The position numbers were made by a program, and so were the translations under genes. Positions 1-8,725 of a stretch of 62,710 nucleotides of DNA are shown here, piece after piece. The stretch spans positions 1-62,710 of the forward strand of contig QFQY01000023.1 in the NCBI GenBank assembly GCA_003248805.1, written 5' to 3'. Position 1 is the stretch's first letter. The number at the start of each line of letters is the position of its first letter. The DNA comes from Chelatococcus sp. (GTDB lineage Bacteria > Pseudomonadota > Alphaproteobacteria > Rhizobiales > Beijerinckiaceae). The notes beneath the pieces are model-generated. The model saw only the letters and a program-made list of their open reading frames with translations, searched no databases and was not told the DNA's origin.

Positions 1-18
1 CCAGAATAATCGACTCAT
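1..18 (-). CDS. Start of a probable IS5-type transposase, cut by the left edge
   Basis: Reading leftward, an ATG at 18 opens MSRLFW and runs off the window. It is preceded by GGGGAGGTGATTCCG, an almost perfect Shine-Dalgarno sequence, so a real start is likely. From family knowledge, many IS5-family transposases of alphaproteobacteria begin with MSRLFWL. Six residues cannot prove the identity; the strong ribosome site and AT-richer upstream flank (19-80) are the only support. No terminal inverted repeat could be confirmed from this side. Confidence 0.4.
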
Positions 19-80
19 CGGAATCACCTCCCCAATGAGCCGATTGAATCACAATATATCCGTTGAGTTTAGACCCTAGA

Positions 81-126
81 GCATCGGCCCGAAAAGTGGA
101 TCGCGATTCTCGGGAAAAGCCGATGC
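81..126. repeat. Palindromic intergenic element
   Basis: GCATCGGC at 81-88 pairs with GCCGATGC at 119-126, and inside it CCCGA (88-92) faces TCGGG (110-114), giving a nested hairpin with a central GAAAAGTGG block. The form resembles short mosaic palindromes common between genes in Hyphomicrobiales; that comparison is from memory. Only this copy was seen in the window. Confidence 0.5.
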
Positions 127-158
127 AAAATCAATGAGCTAGAGGAACGCGCCCCACA

Positions 159-190
159 CGTCATGGTCGGGCTTGTCCCGACCATCCACG
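159..190. repeat. Repeat family C, copy 1 (short)
   Basis: CGTCATGGTCGGGCTTGTCC followed by CGACCATCC forms an imperfect inverted repeat downstream of the RidA gene. Related sequences lie at 742-840, 48955-48983 and 50039-50131, all of them intergenic. Confidence 0.55.
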
Positions 191-263
191 TCTTCCACGC
201 TCTCATGCGGTGTTCGACGCGTGGATGCTCGCCACACGGGCGAACATGACGGCCCGCGCGGCC

Positions 264-620
264 TCAGCGCCGCTTCGCCGCCACAGCGGTGATCTCGATG
301 TCGTGGCCGGGCGAGGCCAGCTTCGCCTCGACGGTGGCGCGCGCAGGCGCCGTGCCGGCCGGCACCCACTGGTCCCAGACCGCGTTCATCTCGGCGATCT
401 TCGAAATGTCGGTCAGGAAGATCTGGACGCTGAGAATCCGGTCCTTGCCGCTGCCGGCGGCCTCCAGCGTCTCTTCCAGCAGCGCCAGCACCTCGGCGGT
501 CTGCTCGCCGAGCGGCCGGCCCTCGGTCTTCTCCGCGACATGGCCGGCCAGAAAGACGATGCCCTCGAAGATGGCGGCGTCGCACCAGCGCTGGGTCACT
601 CCGATACGTTCGATGGTCAT
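264..620 (-). CDS. RidA family (YjgF/YER057c/UK114) protein
   Basis: A 118-residue protein with the usual length and layout of the RidA family, whose best-known member hydrolyses reactive enamine/imine intermediates from PLP enzymes in the cytoplasm. The central part reads LALLEETLEAAGSGKDRIL, then the typical VQIFLTDISKIAEMNAVWDQW, and the C-terminus has ARATVEAKLASPGHDIEI. The family's substrate-binding Arg is matched by the R of PARATVEAKLA. Start chosen at ATG 620, with AAGGA about 9 bases upstream. The gene stands alone between a probable insertion sequence and a PAAR gene. Which substrate it serves cannot be told; some RidA subgroups are not imine deaminases. Confidence 0.88.
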   Translation of the reverse strand: MTIERIGVTQRWCDAAIFEGIVFLAGHVAEKTEGRPLGEQTAEVLALLEETLEAAGSGKDRILSVQIFLTDISKIAEMNAVWDQWVPAGTAPARATVEAKLASPGHDIEITAVAAKRR

Positions 621-925
621 GGCCGGATATCCTTCTCGCGGCGGTGTCGGGGCCGCCCGCTTGGCCCGCGCCTAGCGTCGCGTCAAGCCGCCGCCGGCCG
701 GAACCGACCCGCGCTGGCGTGCGCTGACGTCGACGGGCATGCGTCGTCATTCCGGACAAGCCGCGAAGCGGCGCCGATCCGGAATCCATCGTAAAGCTCC
801 GCGCCCTGCGATGGGTCCCGGCACAAGCCCCGGGATGACGCTGCGGCTCCGGGAAGACACCATCACCCGATACAAGATCGATTTAAAACCAGATACTTGC
901 TCGATGTTCCGGAATCAGGATGTCA
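621..925. other. Gene-poor interval with a repeat
   Basis: No convincing gene was found. The middle (742-840) is a family C dispersed repeat; the rest shows no clear promoter or hairpin. Confidence 0.5.
742..840. repeat. Repeat family C, copy 2 (long)
   Basis: The ends GTCGTCATTCCGGAC and CCGGGATGACG are inverted and enclose a second inverted pair, ATCCGGAAT-like and GGGTCCCGG-like. The pattern (a hairpin opening with CGTCAT and closing with ATGACG) matches the copy at 50039-50131. Such elements are typically non-coding and scattered between genes. Confidence 0.55.
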
Positions 926-1426
926 TCAGCCGCCGATGATGACGGTGGGCAGGCCCATCGCGATCTTGTTCGGCGGCCCGAGCGCCTCGACGATGGTGTC
1001 GCCGACGCGGCAGGCCGGGAGATTGTTGATCAGCACCGTCTGCGAGCCGTCGACGACGACACCCGGCCCATGCGGCTGCGGCGGCATCGGGGTCAGGCAG
1101 TTGTGGATGTCGGCGCCGCCCGAGGCGCCGGTGATGGTCGAGCTCATCGCCGAGAGCGCGGCGGTCTTGGCCGCCTCCTCGGCCGCCTTGGCGGCGGGCG
1201 CGCCCGGCGTGCCGGCCGCGGCCAGCGTCGCCGCCGCGGCGACCTGAAGCGTCGTGTCCGAGACCTGCTTGGCCGCCTGGATCGCGGCCGCGGCGGCGGC
1301 CGGCACGCCCCGCCAGGCCGGCAGGCCGCCGATCAGCACGTTCGGGCTGCCGGGCCCCGGCTGGAGCACGCCCGGCAGCGGATGCAGGGTCATGTCGGTC
1401 AGGCGCGCCGCAGGTCCCTTGGGCAT
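926..1426 (-). CDS. PAAR-motif T6SS spike-tip protein with an alanine-rich insertion
   Basis: A 166-residue protein beginning MPKGPAARLTDMT. PAAR proteins sharpen the VgrG spike of T6SS and can carry toxins. PAAR-type motifs are seen at the start (PAARLTD), around NVLIGGLPAWRG, and at the C-terminus (VLINNLPACRVGD, then GLPTVIIGG). Between them lies a long Ala-rich, probably helical insertion (about residues 45-100, many AAA, AAK and AAE runs). There is no C-terminal toxin domain, so it is a bare tip or an adaptor for a separate effector. Start chosen at 1426 because GGGAGGG lies just upstream; an in-frame extension to 1504 is compositionally odd. It diverges from the tssK operon with a 190-base gap that probably holds both promoters. 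Confidence 0.85.
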   Translation of the reverse strand: MPKGPAARLTDMTLHPLPGVLQPGPGSPNVLIGGLPAWRGVPAAAAAAIQAAKQVSDTTLQVAAAATLAAAGTPGAPAAKAAEEAAKTAALSAMSSTITGASGGADIHNCLTPMPPQPHGPGVVVDGSQTVLINNLPACRVGDTIVEALGPPNKIAMGLPTVIIGG

Positions 1427-1616
1427 GGTTCCCTCCCGTCCTCGCCCGTCTCCGGAGGGAGAGGCGCAGCCGCATCCATTGCGGCGAAACTGGCCGCGCC
1501 GCATCCTTCAAGTCAATGACGGCGACGGTTCTCGCCGCAGCTACCTTTTCCTTTGGTGACGCTTCCCGGGGACCCGTATAAGCTCGCCAGCCTGCCGTTG
1601 AGTTAGCGAGACCGGA
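1427..1616. promoter_or_regulatory. Divergent promoter region, PAAR versus tssK
   Basis: This 190-base gap lies between two outward-facing T6SS transcription units, so both should start here. It contains a small AT-richer patch (about 1537-1556). No sigma-54 -24/-12 element or other operator could be recognised by eye. Confidence 0.35.
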
Positions 1617-2954
1617 ATGTCGTGGTACAGCAAGGTCGTCTGGTCGGAAGGGCTGTTCCTGCGGCCGCACCACTTCCAGCAGGGCGATCGTTACCTTGAG
1701 AACCTGCTGGAAAGCCGCGTCCGGAACGTCACGCCCTATCCCTGGGGCTTCTCGGTGCTGGAGATCGACCGCGACCTCGCCCAGCAGAGCCGAATCGGCC
1801 TGCGCCGCGCCGCCGGGGTGATGCCGGACGGCACGCCCTTCTCGCTGCCCGACACCAGCCCGCTTCCGCCCGCGATCGAGGTGCCGGAGAACGCGGCAGG
1901 CCAGCTCGTCTGGCTCTCGCTGCCATTGGCCTCCTCGAACACGCGCGAGGTCGAGGACGCGCTGAACGGCTCCGCCAGCCGCTACGTTCCGGCCACCGAG
2001 ATGCTGATCGATTCGACCGCCTCGCTGCGCATCGAGGAGGAGATCGACGTCGCCCATCCCCGCCTCGCGCTGGAGCTGCGCAAGACCTCGAAGGCTGGCT
2101 ATGTCGGCCTCGCGCTCGGCCGCATCCTCGAGGTGCGCGACCGGGCCGTGCTCTTCGACGAGAAGTTCGCGCCGCCCGTGCTCGTCTGCTCGGCCTATCC
2201 GGTGATCGAGGGCTGGCTCGACCGCGTCATCGGCTGGATCGACAACAAGCTGGAGGAACTCGCCCGCTACGCCGCCGACCCGACAGCCGGCGGCGGCCTG
2301 CAGAGCGCAGACTACTTCATGCTCCAGCTGCTGAACCGGCATATCCCGGTGCTGAAGCACATGCGCCTGTCGCGCTTCGTGCATCCGGAGCGGCTGTTCA
2401 CGACCTTCCTGGCGCTCGCCGGCGAGCTCGCGACCTTCACTACCGCCGAACGCCGCGCCCGCGACTACCCGGCCTACGACCATGACGACCTGGAGAACTG
2501 CTTCGGGCCGCTCGTGCGCGATATCCAGGATTTCCTCTCGGCCAATCTCGGCCGCCGCGCCATCCGGCTGGAAATCGTCGAGCGCGCCCCCAACGCCTTC
2601 ATGTCGACGATCCGCGACCGCAGCCTGATGCGCAACGCAACCCTGGTGCTGGAGGTCGCGGCGCGCCGGCCGCTCACCGAGATCCAGGCGCAGTTCCCGC
2701 ACCTGTTCAAGGTCGGCCCCAACACCAAGATGAACGAGATCGTCCATGCCCACCTGCCGGGCATCAGCCTCGTCCATTTGCCGACGCCGCCGCCGCAGAT
2801 CCGCGCGCTGACGGACCACGTCTATTTCTATCTCGACCGCACCTCGCCGCTCTGGCCGGAGTTCAGCACCGCCAGCTCGATCGGCATGCACTTCTCGGGT
2901 GACTGGCCCGATCTCGAGCTCGAGCTCTGGGCCGTTCTGGAGGGCAGGCGATGA
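1617..2954 (+). CDS. tssK: T6SS baseplate subunit TssK
   Basis: At 445 residues this has the normal TssK length. The N-terminus SWYSKVVWSEGLFLRPHHFQ is the signature of the family (also called ImpJ/VasE). TssK is a trimeric cytoplasmic baseplate connector that binds the TssF/TssG wedge and docks the baseplate on TssL and TssM. It is the first gene of a tightly packed operon: its stop overlaps the tssL start at ATGA. TssF, TssG and TssE are not in this window, so this baseplate part is encoded apart from its partners. Start is ATG 1617. Confidence 0.96.
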   Translation: MSWYSKVVWSEGLFLRPHHFQQGDRYLENLLESRVRNVTPYPWGFSVLEIDRDLAQQSRIGLRRAAGVMPDGTPFSLPDTSPLPPAIEVPENAAGQLVWLSLPLASSNTREVEDALNGSASRYVPATEMLIDSTASLRIEEEIDVAHPRLALELRKTSKAGYVGLALGRILEVRDRAVLFDEKFAPPVLVCSAYPVIEGWLDRVIGWIDNKLEELARYAADPTAGGGLQSADYFMLQLLNRHIPVLKHMRLSRFVHPERLFTTFLALAGELATFTTAERRARDYPAYDHDDLENCFGPLVRDIQDFLSANLGRRAIRLEIVERAPNAFMSTIRDRSLMRNATLVLEVAARRPLTEIQAQFPHLFKVGPNTKMNEIVHAHLPGISLVHLPTPPPQIRALTDHVYFYLDRTSPLWPEFSTASSIGMHFSGDWPDLELELWAVLEGRR

Positions 2955-4390
2955 GCGATCCCGGCTCGCCGTCCGATCCGTTCGGCCGTTCCGAGCGGAC
3001 GATCATCCGCCCCAACCCCGGCGGACGCCGCGTGCCGCCACCGGCGCAGGCGCCCGCACAGGCGGCCACGCCGCAGGCGCCGCCGCCCTACACCCCGCCA
3101 TCTGCGCCCTCGCCCGGCGTGCCGGGCGGCGGCGACGAATGGATGTCGCCCTCGGCCCCTATGGCACCGCCGCGCGCCGCGGCCCCGCCACAGCAGGCCG
3201 GCGCCCTGCCCGAGCGCGAGCGGATGCTGACGCCGAACGCCAACCCGCTGCTGCGCGCGGCCGGGCCGCTGCTGCTGCTGCTCGGCCGACTCAGGGCCGC
3301 GCTCTCCAGCGCCCCGCCCGCGCAGATCATCGGGCAGGTCGGCGATTCGATCGAGGCCTTCGAGCACGAGGTCCGCGCCGCCGGAGTTCCCGCCGAGCAG
3401 GCCCGCATCGCCAAATACGTCATCGCCGCGACGGCCGACGACATCGTCCAGAACATCCCGAGCGAGGACCGGCATGTCTGGACGCAGTACAGCATGCTCG
3501 CCCGCTTCTTCGGCGAGCGTGTCGGCGGCGTGCGCTTCTTCGAGGAGCTCGACCGCGCCAAGGCCTACCCCTCCGTCAACTACGACCTGCTCGAACTGAT
3601 GCATGCCTGCCTGGCGCTGGGCTTCCAGGGCATCCACCGCACCTCCGCGGGCGGCGCCGCCAACCTGCAGATGATCCAGCGCAACCTGTTCGAGACGCTG
3701 AGGCGCGTGAAGCAGCCCGACCCGGAGCTGTCCCCGCGCTGGCGCGGCCAGCAGGTCGCGGCGCAGCTCGCGCGCTTCAAGGTGCCGGTCTGGTCGGTGG
3801 CCGCCATCGCCGGGCTCGCCGTGCTTGGCATCTATTTCGTGTTCAGGGCCCTGCTCTCCGGCAATGCCGAGGCCGCCTCCACCGCCCTGCTCTCCGTGCA
3901 TCCCAAGGGCGAGCTCGGCATCGTGCGCAAGGTCTTCTCGGCGCCGCCGCCGCCTCCCCCGCCGCCGCCGCAACCACCGAAGGTCTGCGCCGCCGTGCAG
4001 CCGCCGATCGTCTGCCAGGTGACGCCGAACGTCATCATCGTCAGGCTCGTCGACATCACGCTGTTCGAGCCCGGCCAGGCGACCGTCCGCGACGAGTTCC
4101 GCCCGCTGATCGAGCGCATCGCCACGGTGCTGGAAAAGGAGGGCGGCGCGATCAAGGTCGTCGGCCACACCGACAACGTGCCGATCCGCACCGCCCGCTT
4201 CCCCTCCAATGTCGAACTCTCCCAGGCGCGCGCGAAGGCCGTGGGCGATCTGGTGAAGAGCCGGATCAGCCAGCCCGACCGGATCAGCTCCGAGGGCAAG
4301 GGCGCCGATGCGCCGATCGACAACAACGCGACGCGGGAGGGGCGCGCCAAGAACCGGCGCGTCGAGATCCTGATCCAGCGGAACGGTTGA
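2951..4390 (+). CDS. tssL: T6SS membrane protein TssL (DotU/IcmH) with C-terminal OmpA domain
   Basis: This 479-residue 'evolved' TssL has four parts in order. A Pro-rich N-terminus (about 1-75) is followed by the cytoplasmic DotU helical domain, with AKYVIAATADDIVQN and WTQYSMLARFFGERVGG. A single transmembrane segment follows (VWSVAAIAGLAVLGIYFVF, near 280-298). After a proline-rich hinge (PPPPPPPPPPQPP) comes a periplasmic OmpA-like peptidoglycan-binding domain with VVGHTDNVPIRTARFPSNVE and RRVEILIQ. TssL and TssM build the trans-envelope complex; the OmpA domain anchors it to the cell wall. The start overlaps the tssK stop. Confidence 0.96.
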   Translation: MSDPGSPSDPFGRSERTIIRPNPGGRRVPPPAQAPAQAATPQAPPPYTPPSAPSPGVPGGGDEWMSPSAPMAPPRAAAPPQQAGALPERERMLTPNANPLLRAAGPLLLLLGRLRAALSSAPPAQIIGQVGDSIEAFEHEVRAAGVPAEQARIAKYVIAATADDIVQNIPSEDRHVWTQYSMLARFFGERVGGVRFFEELDRAKAYPSVNYDLLELMHACLALGFQGIHRTSAGGAANLQMIQRNLFETLRRVKQPDPELSPRWRGQQVAAQLARFKVPVWSVAAIAGLAVLGIYFVFRALLSGNAEAASTALLSVHPKGELGIVRKVFSAPPPPPPPPPQPPKVCAAVQPPIVCQVTPNVIIVRLVDITLFEPGQATVRDEFRPLIERIATVLEKEGGAIKVVGHTDNVPIRTARFPSNVELSQARAKAVGDLVKSRISQPDRISSEGKGADAPIDNNATREGRAKNRRVEILIQRNG

Positions 4391-4404
4391 GGAGGCTCAC
4401 CACC

Positions 4405-7400
4405 ATGACCCTCGCAACCTGGCTCAGGATGGCCGCGATTCTCCTCGGCGCGCTGGCGCTGGCCGCCCTGTTCTGGTTCGGCGGGCCCTTCGTCGCCTTC
4501 GGCGAGGTGCGGCCCTTCGAATCCGTCTGGGTCCGCGGCCCGCTGGTCGCGCTGATCCTGCTCGGCGCGCTCGCCTGGTGCGCGCTGATCGTCATCCGCC
4601 GGCGCAAGGCCGCCGCCGCGCTGGCCGACGCGCTGGAAAAGGAAGAGTCGACCGGGGACGGCGCGGCCCTGTCCGGCGCCATGCGCGATGCTCTCGCCAC
4701 CCTGAAGCGCGCCCGCGCGAAGGACGGCGGCGACTATCTCTACGACCTGCCCTGGTACGTCATCATCGGCCCGCCCGGCGCCGGCAAGACGACGGCGCTG
4801 GTCAATTCCGGCCTCAAATTCCCGCTCGCGCGCGGCGCGACGCCGGAGGCCGTCGCAGGGTCGGGCGGCACGCGCTATTGCGACTGGTGGTTCGCCGAGG
4901 ACGCCGTCCTGATCGACACCGCCGGCCGCTACACGACGCAGGATACCGACACCAAGGCGGAGAAGGCGAGCTGGTTCGCCTTCCTCGATCTGCTGAAGAC
5001 CAATCGCCCCCGCCAGCCCATAAACGGCGTGCTGGTCGCGATCAGCGTCGAGGACCTGATGACCTCGACGCCGGAGGAGATCGCCGCCCATGCCGACGCG
5101 GTCCGCGCGCGCTTGCTGGAGCTGCACGAGCGGCTCAAGGTCGATTTCCCCGTCTACGCGATCTTCACGAAGTCCGACCTGATCGCCGGCTTCAACGAGT
5201 TCTTCGGCGCGCTGACCGAGCCCCAGCGCCGCATGGTCTGGGGCCACAGCTTCCAGACCGCCGACAAGACCCGGAACATGATCGCGGATGTTCCCCCGGA
5301 ATACGACGCGCTGATCGAGCGGCTGAACGAACGCCTGCCCGACCGGCTCCAGGACGAGCACAACCCGACCGCCCGCGCCCGCATCTTCGGCTTCCCGAGC
5401 CAGATGGCGACGCTCAAGCGCGGCATCGTCGATTTCCTCGGCCGCGTCTTCGAGCCGACGCGCTACCACGCCAACGCGACGCTGCGCGGCTTCTACTTCA
5501 CCTCCGGCACGCAGGAAGGCACGCCGATCGACCAGCTCATCGGCGCGCTCTCCCGCAGCTTCGGCAGCGAGCACGCCGAGACCGGCTCCTTCTCGGGGCG
5601 CGGCAAGAGCTATTTCCTCACCGATCTGATCCAGAAGGTGGTGATCGGGGAAGCGGGCTGGGTCTCGACGGATCTCGGCGCCGCGCGCCGCGCCACCCTG
5701 CTGCGCGTCGCGGGCTTCGCGACCGTCGCCCTCGTCTCGCTGGCCGCCCTCGGCCTGTGGTGGACGAGCTTCTCGCGCAACAGCGACCTCATCAACAACA
5801 CCAATTACGGCCTCGCCGACTACCGCGCGAGCGCCGCGCCCGTGCTGCAGGAGACCACGATCTCGGAGCGCAATTTCAGCAAGGTACTGCCGCTGCTGCA
5901 CAAGCTGCGCCAACTGCCGACCGGCTACGCCACGCGCGAGGAGCCGACGCCGGTGATGGCGACCTTCGGGCTGAGCCAGCGCGAGCGCCTGCAGAACGCC
6001 GCCGAGATCACCTATCAGCAGGCGCTCGAACGCATGCTGCGCTCGCGCATCGTCTTCCGGCTCGAGGAGCAGCTCGAGGCCAACCAGAACAATCCCGGCT
6101 TCGTCTACGAGGCGTTGAAGGTCTACATGATGGTCGGCGGGCAGGCGAAGCTCGACCGCGACCTCGTCGTCTCCTGGATGCGGCTCGACTGGGCCGAGAA
6201 CCTCTTCCCCGGCGCCGCCAACGCCAAGGGCCGCGAGGCGCTGGAGGAACACCTCGTCGCCATGCTCGACCTCGACGAGGGCGACGGCGAGCCGATGGTG
6301 AAGCTCAACCAGTCGCTGATCGAGGCGAGCCAGCGCACGCTGCGCCGCCTCAGCATCGCCGAGCGGGCCTATGAGCTGCTGCGCACCCAGGCCCGCGGCC
6401 AGAGCCAGAAGGACTGGGTCGCGGCGCGGCGCGGCGGCTCGGATGTCCGCCTGGCTTTCGAGGGTGTCGCCGGCGAAGACCTCGACGCGATCCGCGTGCC
6501 CTACTTTTACACCTATGACGGCTTCCACGAGGCCTTCGTCGGCCGGCTCGGCGACATCGGCGAGCGGATCGAGCGCGAGCGCTGGGTGCTGGGCGAGAAT
6601 GTCGACCAGCAGGCGATCGTGGCCCAGTATGCCACGCTCTTCCAGGACCTGATGAAGCTGTACAGCCGCGACTACGTCACGACCTGGCAGCGCACCCTGC
6701 GCCGGCTCAAGCTGCGTCCGCTCAACGCCGACAAGCCGCAATATGTCGCGCTCAGCGCCATGGCCGCGCCGACCTCGCCCTTCAAGCAGATCCTCGAATC
6801 CGTCCGCGACGAGACGCAGCTCACCAAGGAGAAGCCCTCGGCGAAGAAGGCCGCTGCGCAGGCGGCGAAGGACGAGCTCGACAAGCGCGCCAGCGATGCG
6901 CTGAACCGCCTCGGCACCAATCTGCCCCTCGCCGCTCCCGGCGTCGAGCGCGTGCTCGGCTCCGGCGGGCAGGAGGCGCTCGGCGGCGACATCGAGGCGC
7001 AGTTCAAGGCCTTCCACGTCGTCGTGGACGGCGAGCTCGGCCGCAGGCCGGTGGACCAGCTCCTGCAGATCTTCGCCGAGATCAACCAGAACCTCGCCAT
7101 CGCGGCGACGACGCCGGCCCAGTCGGCCGCCGCCAACGCCGCGCTGGTGCCGCTGATCGCGAGCCTGCGCGCCAACTCCTCGCGCTATCCGGCGCCCTTC
7201 GACGCGATGGTCGTCCAGGCCGTCAACGACTTCGAGGGCGACGCGACCGGGGCTACGGTCGCCCTGCTGCGGCAGGCGCTCGGCGATCAGGTCACCCGGG
7301 TCTGCAACGAGGTGCTGGCCAACCGCTATCCCTTCGTCAAGGCGAGCACGCGCGATGTGCCGCTCGCCGATTTTGCCAGGCTCTTCGCGCCGGGCGGGAT

Positions 7401-8013
7401 CATGGACAAGTTCTACAAGGAGCGGCTGGAGCCCTTCGCCGACACCTCGAAGGCGCAGTGGAGCTGGCGTGTCGACAGCCGCGTCGCGCGCGCGCTCTCG
7501 CCGACGACGCTGCGCGAATTCCAGCGCGCCTCCGAAATCAAGGAGGCCTTCTTCCCGACCGGCGGCAACCTGCCCTCCTTCCAGATGATCGTGACCCCGA
7601 CCGCCCTCTCCGCCGACGCGGCCAGCGCCAAGCTCGAGATCAACGGCTTCACCGTCGCGAGCCAGCAGGGTGTCAACACGCCCTCCCCGGTGATGTGGCC
7701 GGGCGCCGGCATCGCGCGCACCGCGATCACGCTGGCGCTCGGCGGTGGCAGCGGAGGCGGCGCCTTCGGCGGCGGCTTCTTCTCCAGCGGCCCGAGCGCG
7801 CCCTCCGGCGAGGCCAAGCTCTTCGACAAGGACGGGGTCTGGTCCTTCTTCCGCCTGCTCGATGCCGGCTCGGTGCTCAAGCAGGGCGACAATGTCGGGC
7901 TGACCCTGACGGCGGGCGGCCGGCAGGTCGGCTACCAGTTCGGCGTCGGCTCGCTGAAGAACCCGCTGATCCTGCCCGCGCTGCGGGAGATCCGCTGCCC
8001 TTCGGGGATCTGA
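4405..8013 (+). CDS. tssM: T6SS inner-membrane protein TssM (IcmF/VasK)
   Basis: A 1202-residue protein, normal for TssM. Two N-terminal transmembrane helices span about residues 8-30 and 47-68. A cytoplasmic NTPase-like domain carries Walker A GPPGAGKTT at 122-130 within the family motif LPWYVIIGPPGAGKTTALVN, and later DTAGRYTTQD. A third helix lies near 429-455, and a large periplasmic part follows. With TssL, and normally the lipoprotein TssJ, it forms the envelope-spanning channel; no tssJ is seen here. Start ATG 4405 is set by GGAGG at 4391. The intact Walker A suggests ATP binding, which some TssM proteins lack. Confidence 0.96.
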   Translation: MTLATWLRMAAILLGALALAALFWFGGPFVAFGEVRPFESVWVRGPLVALILLGALAWCALIVIRRRKAAAALADALEKEESTGDGAALSGAMRDALATLKRARAKDGGDYLYDLPWYVIIGPPGAGKTTALVNSGLKFPLARGATPEAVAGSGGTRYCDWWFAEDAVLIDTAGRYTTQDTDTKAEKASWFAFLDLLKTNRPRQPINGVLVAISVEDLMTSTPEEIAAHADAVRARLLELHERLKVDFPVYAIFTKSDLIAGFNEFFGALTEPQRRMVWGHSFQTADKTRNMIADVPPEYDALIERLNERLPDRLQDEHNPTARARIFGFPSQMATLKRGIVDFLGRVFEPTRYHANATLRGFYFTSGTQEGTPIDQLIGALSRSFGSEHAETGSFSGRGKSYFLTDLIQKVVIGEAGWVSTDLGAARRATLLRVAGFATVALVSLAALGLWWTSFSRNSDLINNTNYGLADYRASAAPVLQETTISERNFSKVLPLLHKLRQLPTGYATREEPTPVMATFGLSQRERLQNAAEITYQQALERMLRSRIVFRLEEQLEANQNNPGFVYEALKVYMMVGGQAKLDRDLVVSWMRLDWAENLFPGAANAKGREALEEHLVAMLDLDEGDGEPMVKLNQSLIEASQRTLRRLSIAERAYELLRTQARGQSQKDWVAARRGGSDVRLAFEGVAGEDLDAIRVPYFYTYDGFHEAFVGRLGDIGERIERERWVLGENVDQQAIVAQYATLFQDLMKLYSRDYVTTWQRTLRRLKLRPLNADKPQYVALSAMAAPTSPFKQILESVRDETQLTKEKPSAKKAAAQAAKDELDKRASDALNRLGTNLPLAAPGVERVLGSGGQEALGGDIEAQFKAFHVVVDGELGRRPVDQLLQIFAEINQNLAIAATTPAQSAAANAALVPLIASLRANSSRYPAPFDAMVVQAVNDFEGDATGATVALLRQALGDQVTRVCNEVLANRYPFVKASTRDVPLADFARLFAPGGIMDKFYKERLEPFADTSKAQWSWRVDSRVARALSPTTLREFQRASEIKEAFFPTGGNLPSFQMIVTPTALSADAASAKLEINGFTVASQQGVNTPSPVMWPGAGIARTAITLALGGGSGGGAFGGGFFSSGPSAPSGEAKLFDKDGVWSFFRLLDAGSVLKQGDNVGLTLTAGGRQVGYQFGVGSLKNPLILPALREIRCPSGI

Positions 8014-8017
8014 CGCG

Positions 8018-8725
8018 GTGCCCTGCGGCCTGTTCGGAAAGCTGCCGGCCAAGCGCGACTTCGTAGCCGTCGAGGCGCCGTCCGGTTTCCTGAGCGTCTA
8101 CGAGAAGTGGTTGCAGGGCGGCCTGACCGCGAGCCGGCTCGCCCTCGGCGGAGGCTGGCAGCAGGCCTTCCTCAATGCCCCGATCTGGCGCTTCTGGCTC
8201 GGAGCGGCCCATTGCGGCCGCACCGTCGCGGGCGCCTTCATGCCCTCGGTCGACGGTGTCGGGCGCTATTTCCCGCTGACCATCTTCGCCGCGGCCGGCC
8301 CCGGCGCCGCCTTTCCGCCGCCGGAGTTCGACCCGCAGGACGCCTGGTACGCCGCCGTCGAGGACGCGCTGCTCCAGGCGCTGGAGCCCGACGCGACCTA
8401 TGAGGCGGTCTGCGGCATCGTGGCGAGGCTGCCCCTTCCCGGCGATGCGCTCCTCGGCGCCCCTCCCGCCGACATGGCGCGGCTGTCGGACGGCACCATC
8501 GTCAGCGCCTTCACCGGGGCCGGTTTCCCGGAGCGCCTCTCGGCCCTGCGGATCGAGGACCATGCCCGCGCCTATGCCCATGGCTCCTGCTTCTGGACGG
8601 CGGGCGGCGGCAATTTCGAGCCGCTGGCGCTGATCGGCCAGGCCCTGCCGGACCCCTATCTCTTCGCCGGCATGCTGACGGGCCGTTTCGACGCCGCGCT
8701 CGCGACCGAGGGAAGCCGGGCATGA
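8018..8725 (+). CDS. tagF: T6SS-associated protein TagF
   Basis: This 235-residue protein has the TagF (DUF2094) start PCGLFGKLPAKRDF, followed by GGGWQQAFLNAPIWRFWL and a GVGRYFPL segment, both typical. In Pseudomonas and Agrobacterium TagF represses T6SS post-translationally, and a phosphatase-kinase pair often neighbours it. Here it sits directly before a PP2C phosphatase and a kinase. The start is GTG at 8018, four bases after the tssM stop; its stop overlaps the next ATG. Confidence 0.94.
   Translation: MPCGLFGKLPAKRDFVAVEAPSGFLSVYEKWLQGGLTASRLALGGGWQQAFLNAPIWRFWLGAAHCGRTVAGAFMPSVDGVGRYFPLTIFAAAGPGAAFPPPEFDPQDAWYAAVEDALLQALEPDATYEAVCGIVARLPLPGDALLGAPPADMARLSDGTIVSAFTGAGFPERLSALRIEDHARAYAHGSCFWTAGGGNFEPLALIGQALPDPYLFAGMLTGRFDAALATEGSRA

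Noticed and set aside
3832..8052. Very long open frame on the minus strand opposite tssM
   Set aside because: A by-product of high third-position GC; it is Arg/Ala/Gly-rich without motifs, while the plus strand holds clear TssL and TssM domains.
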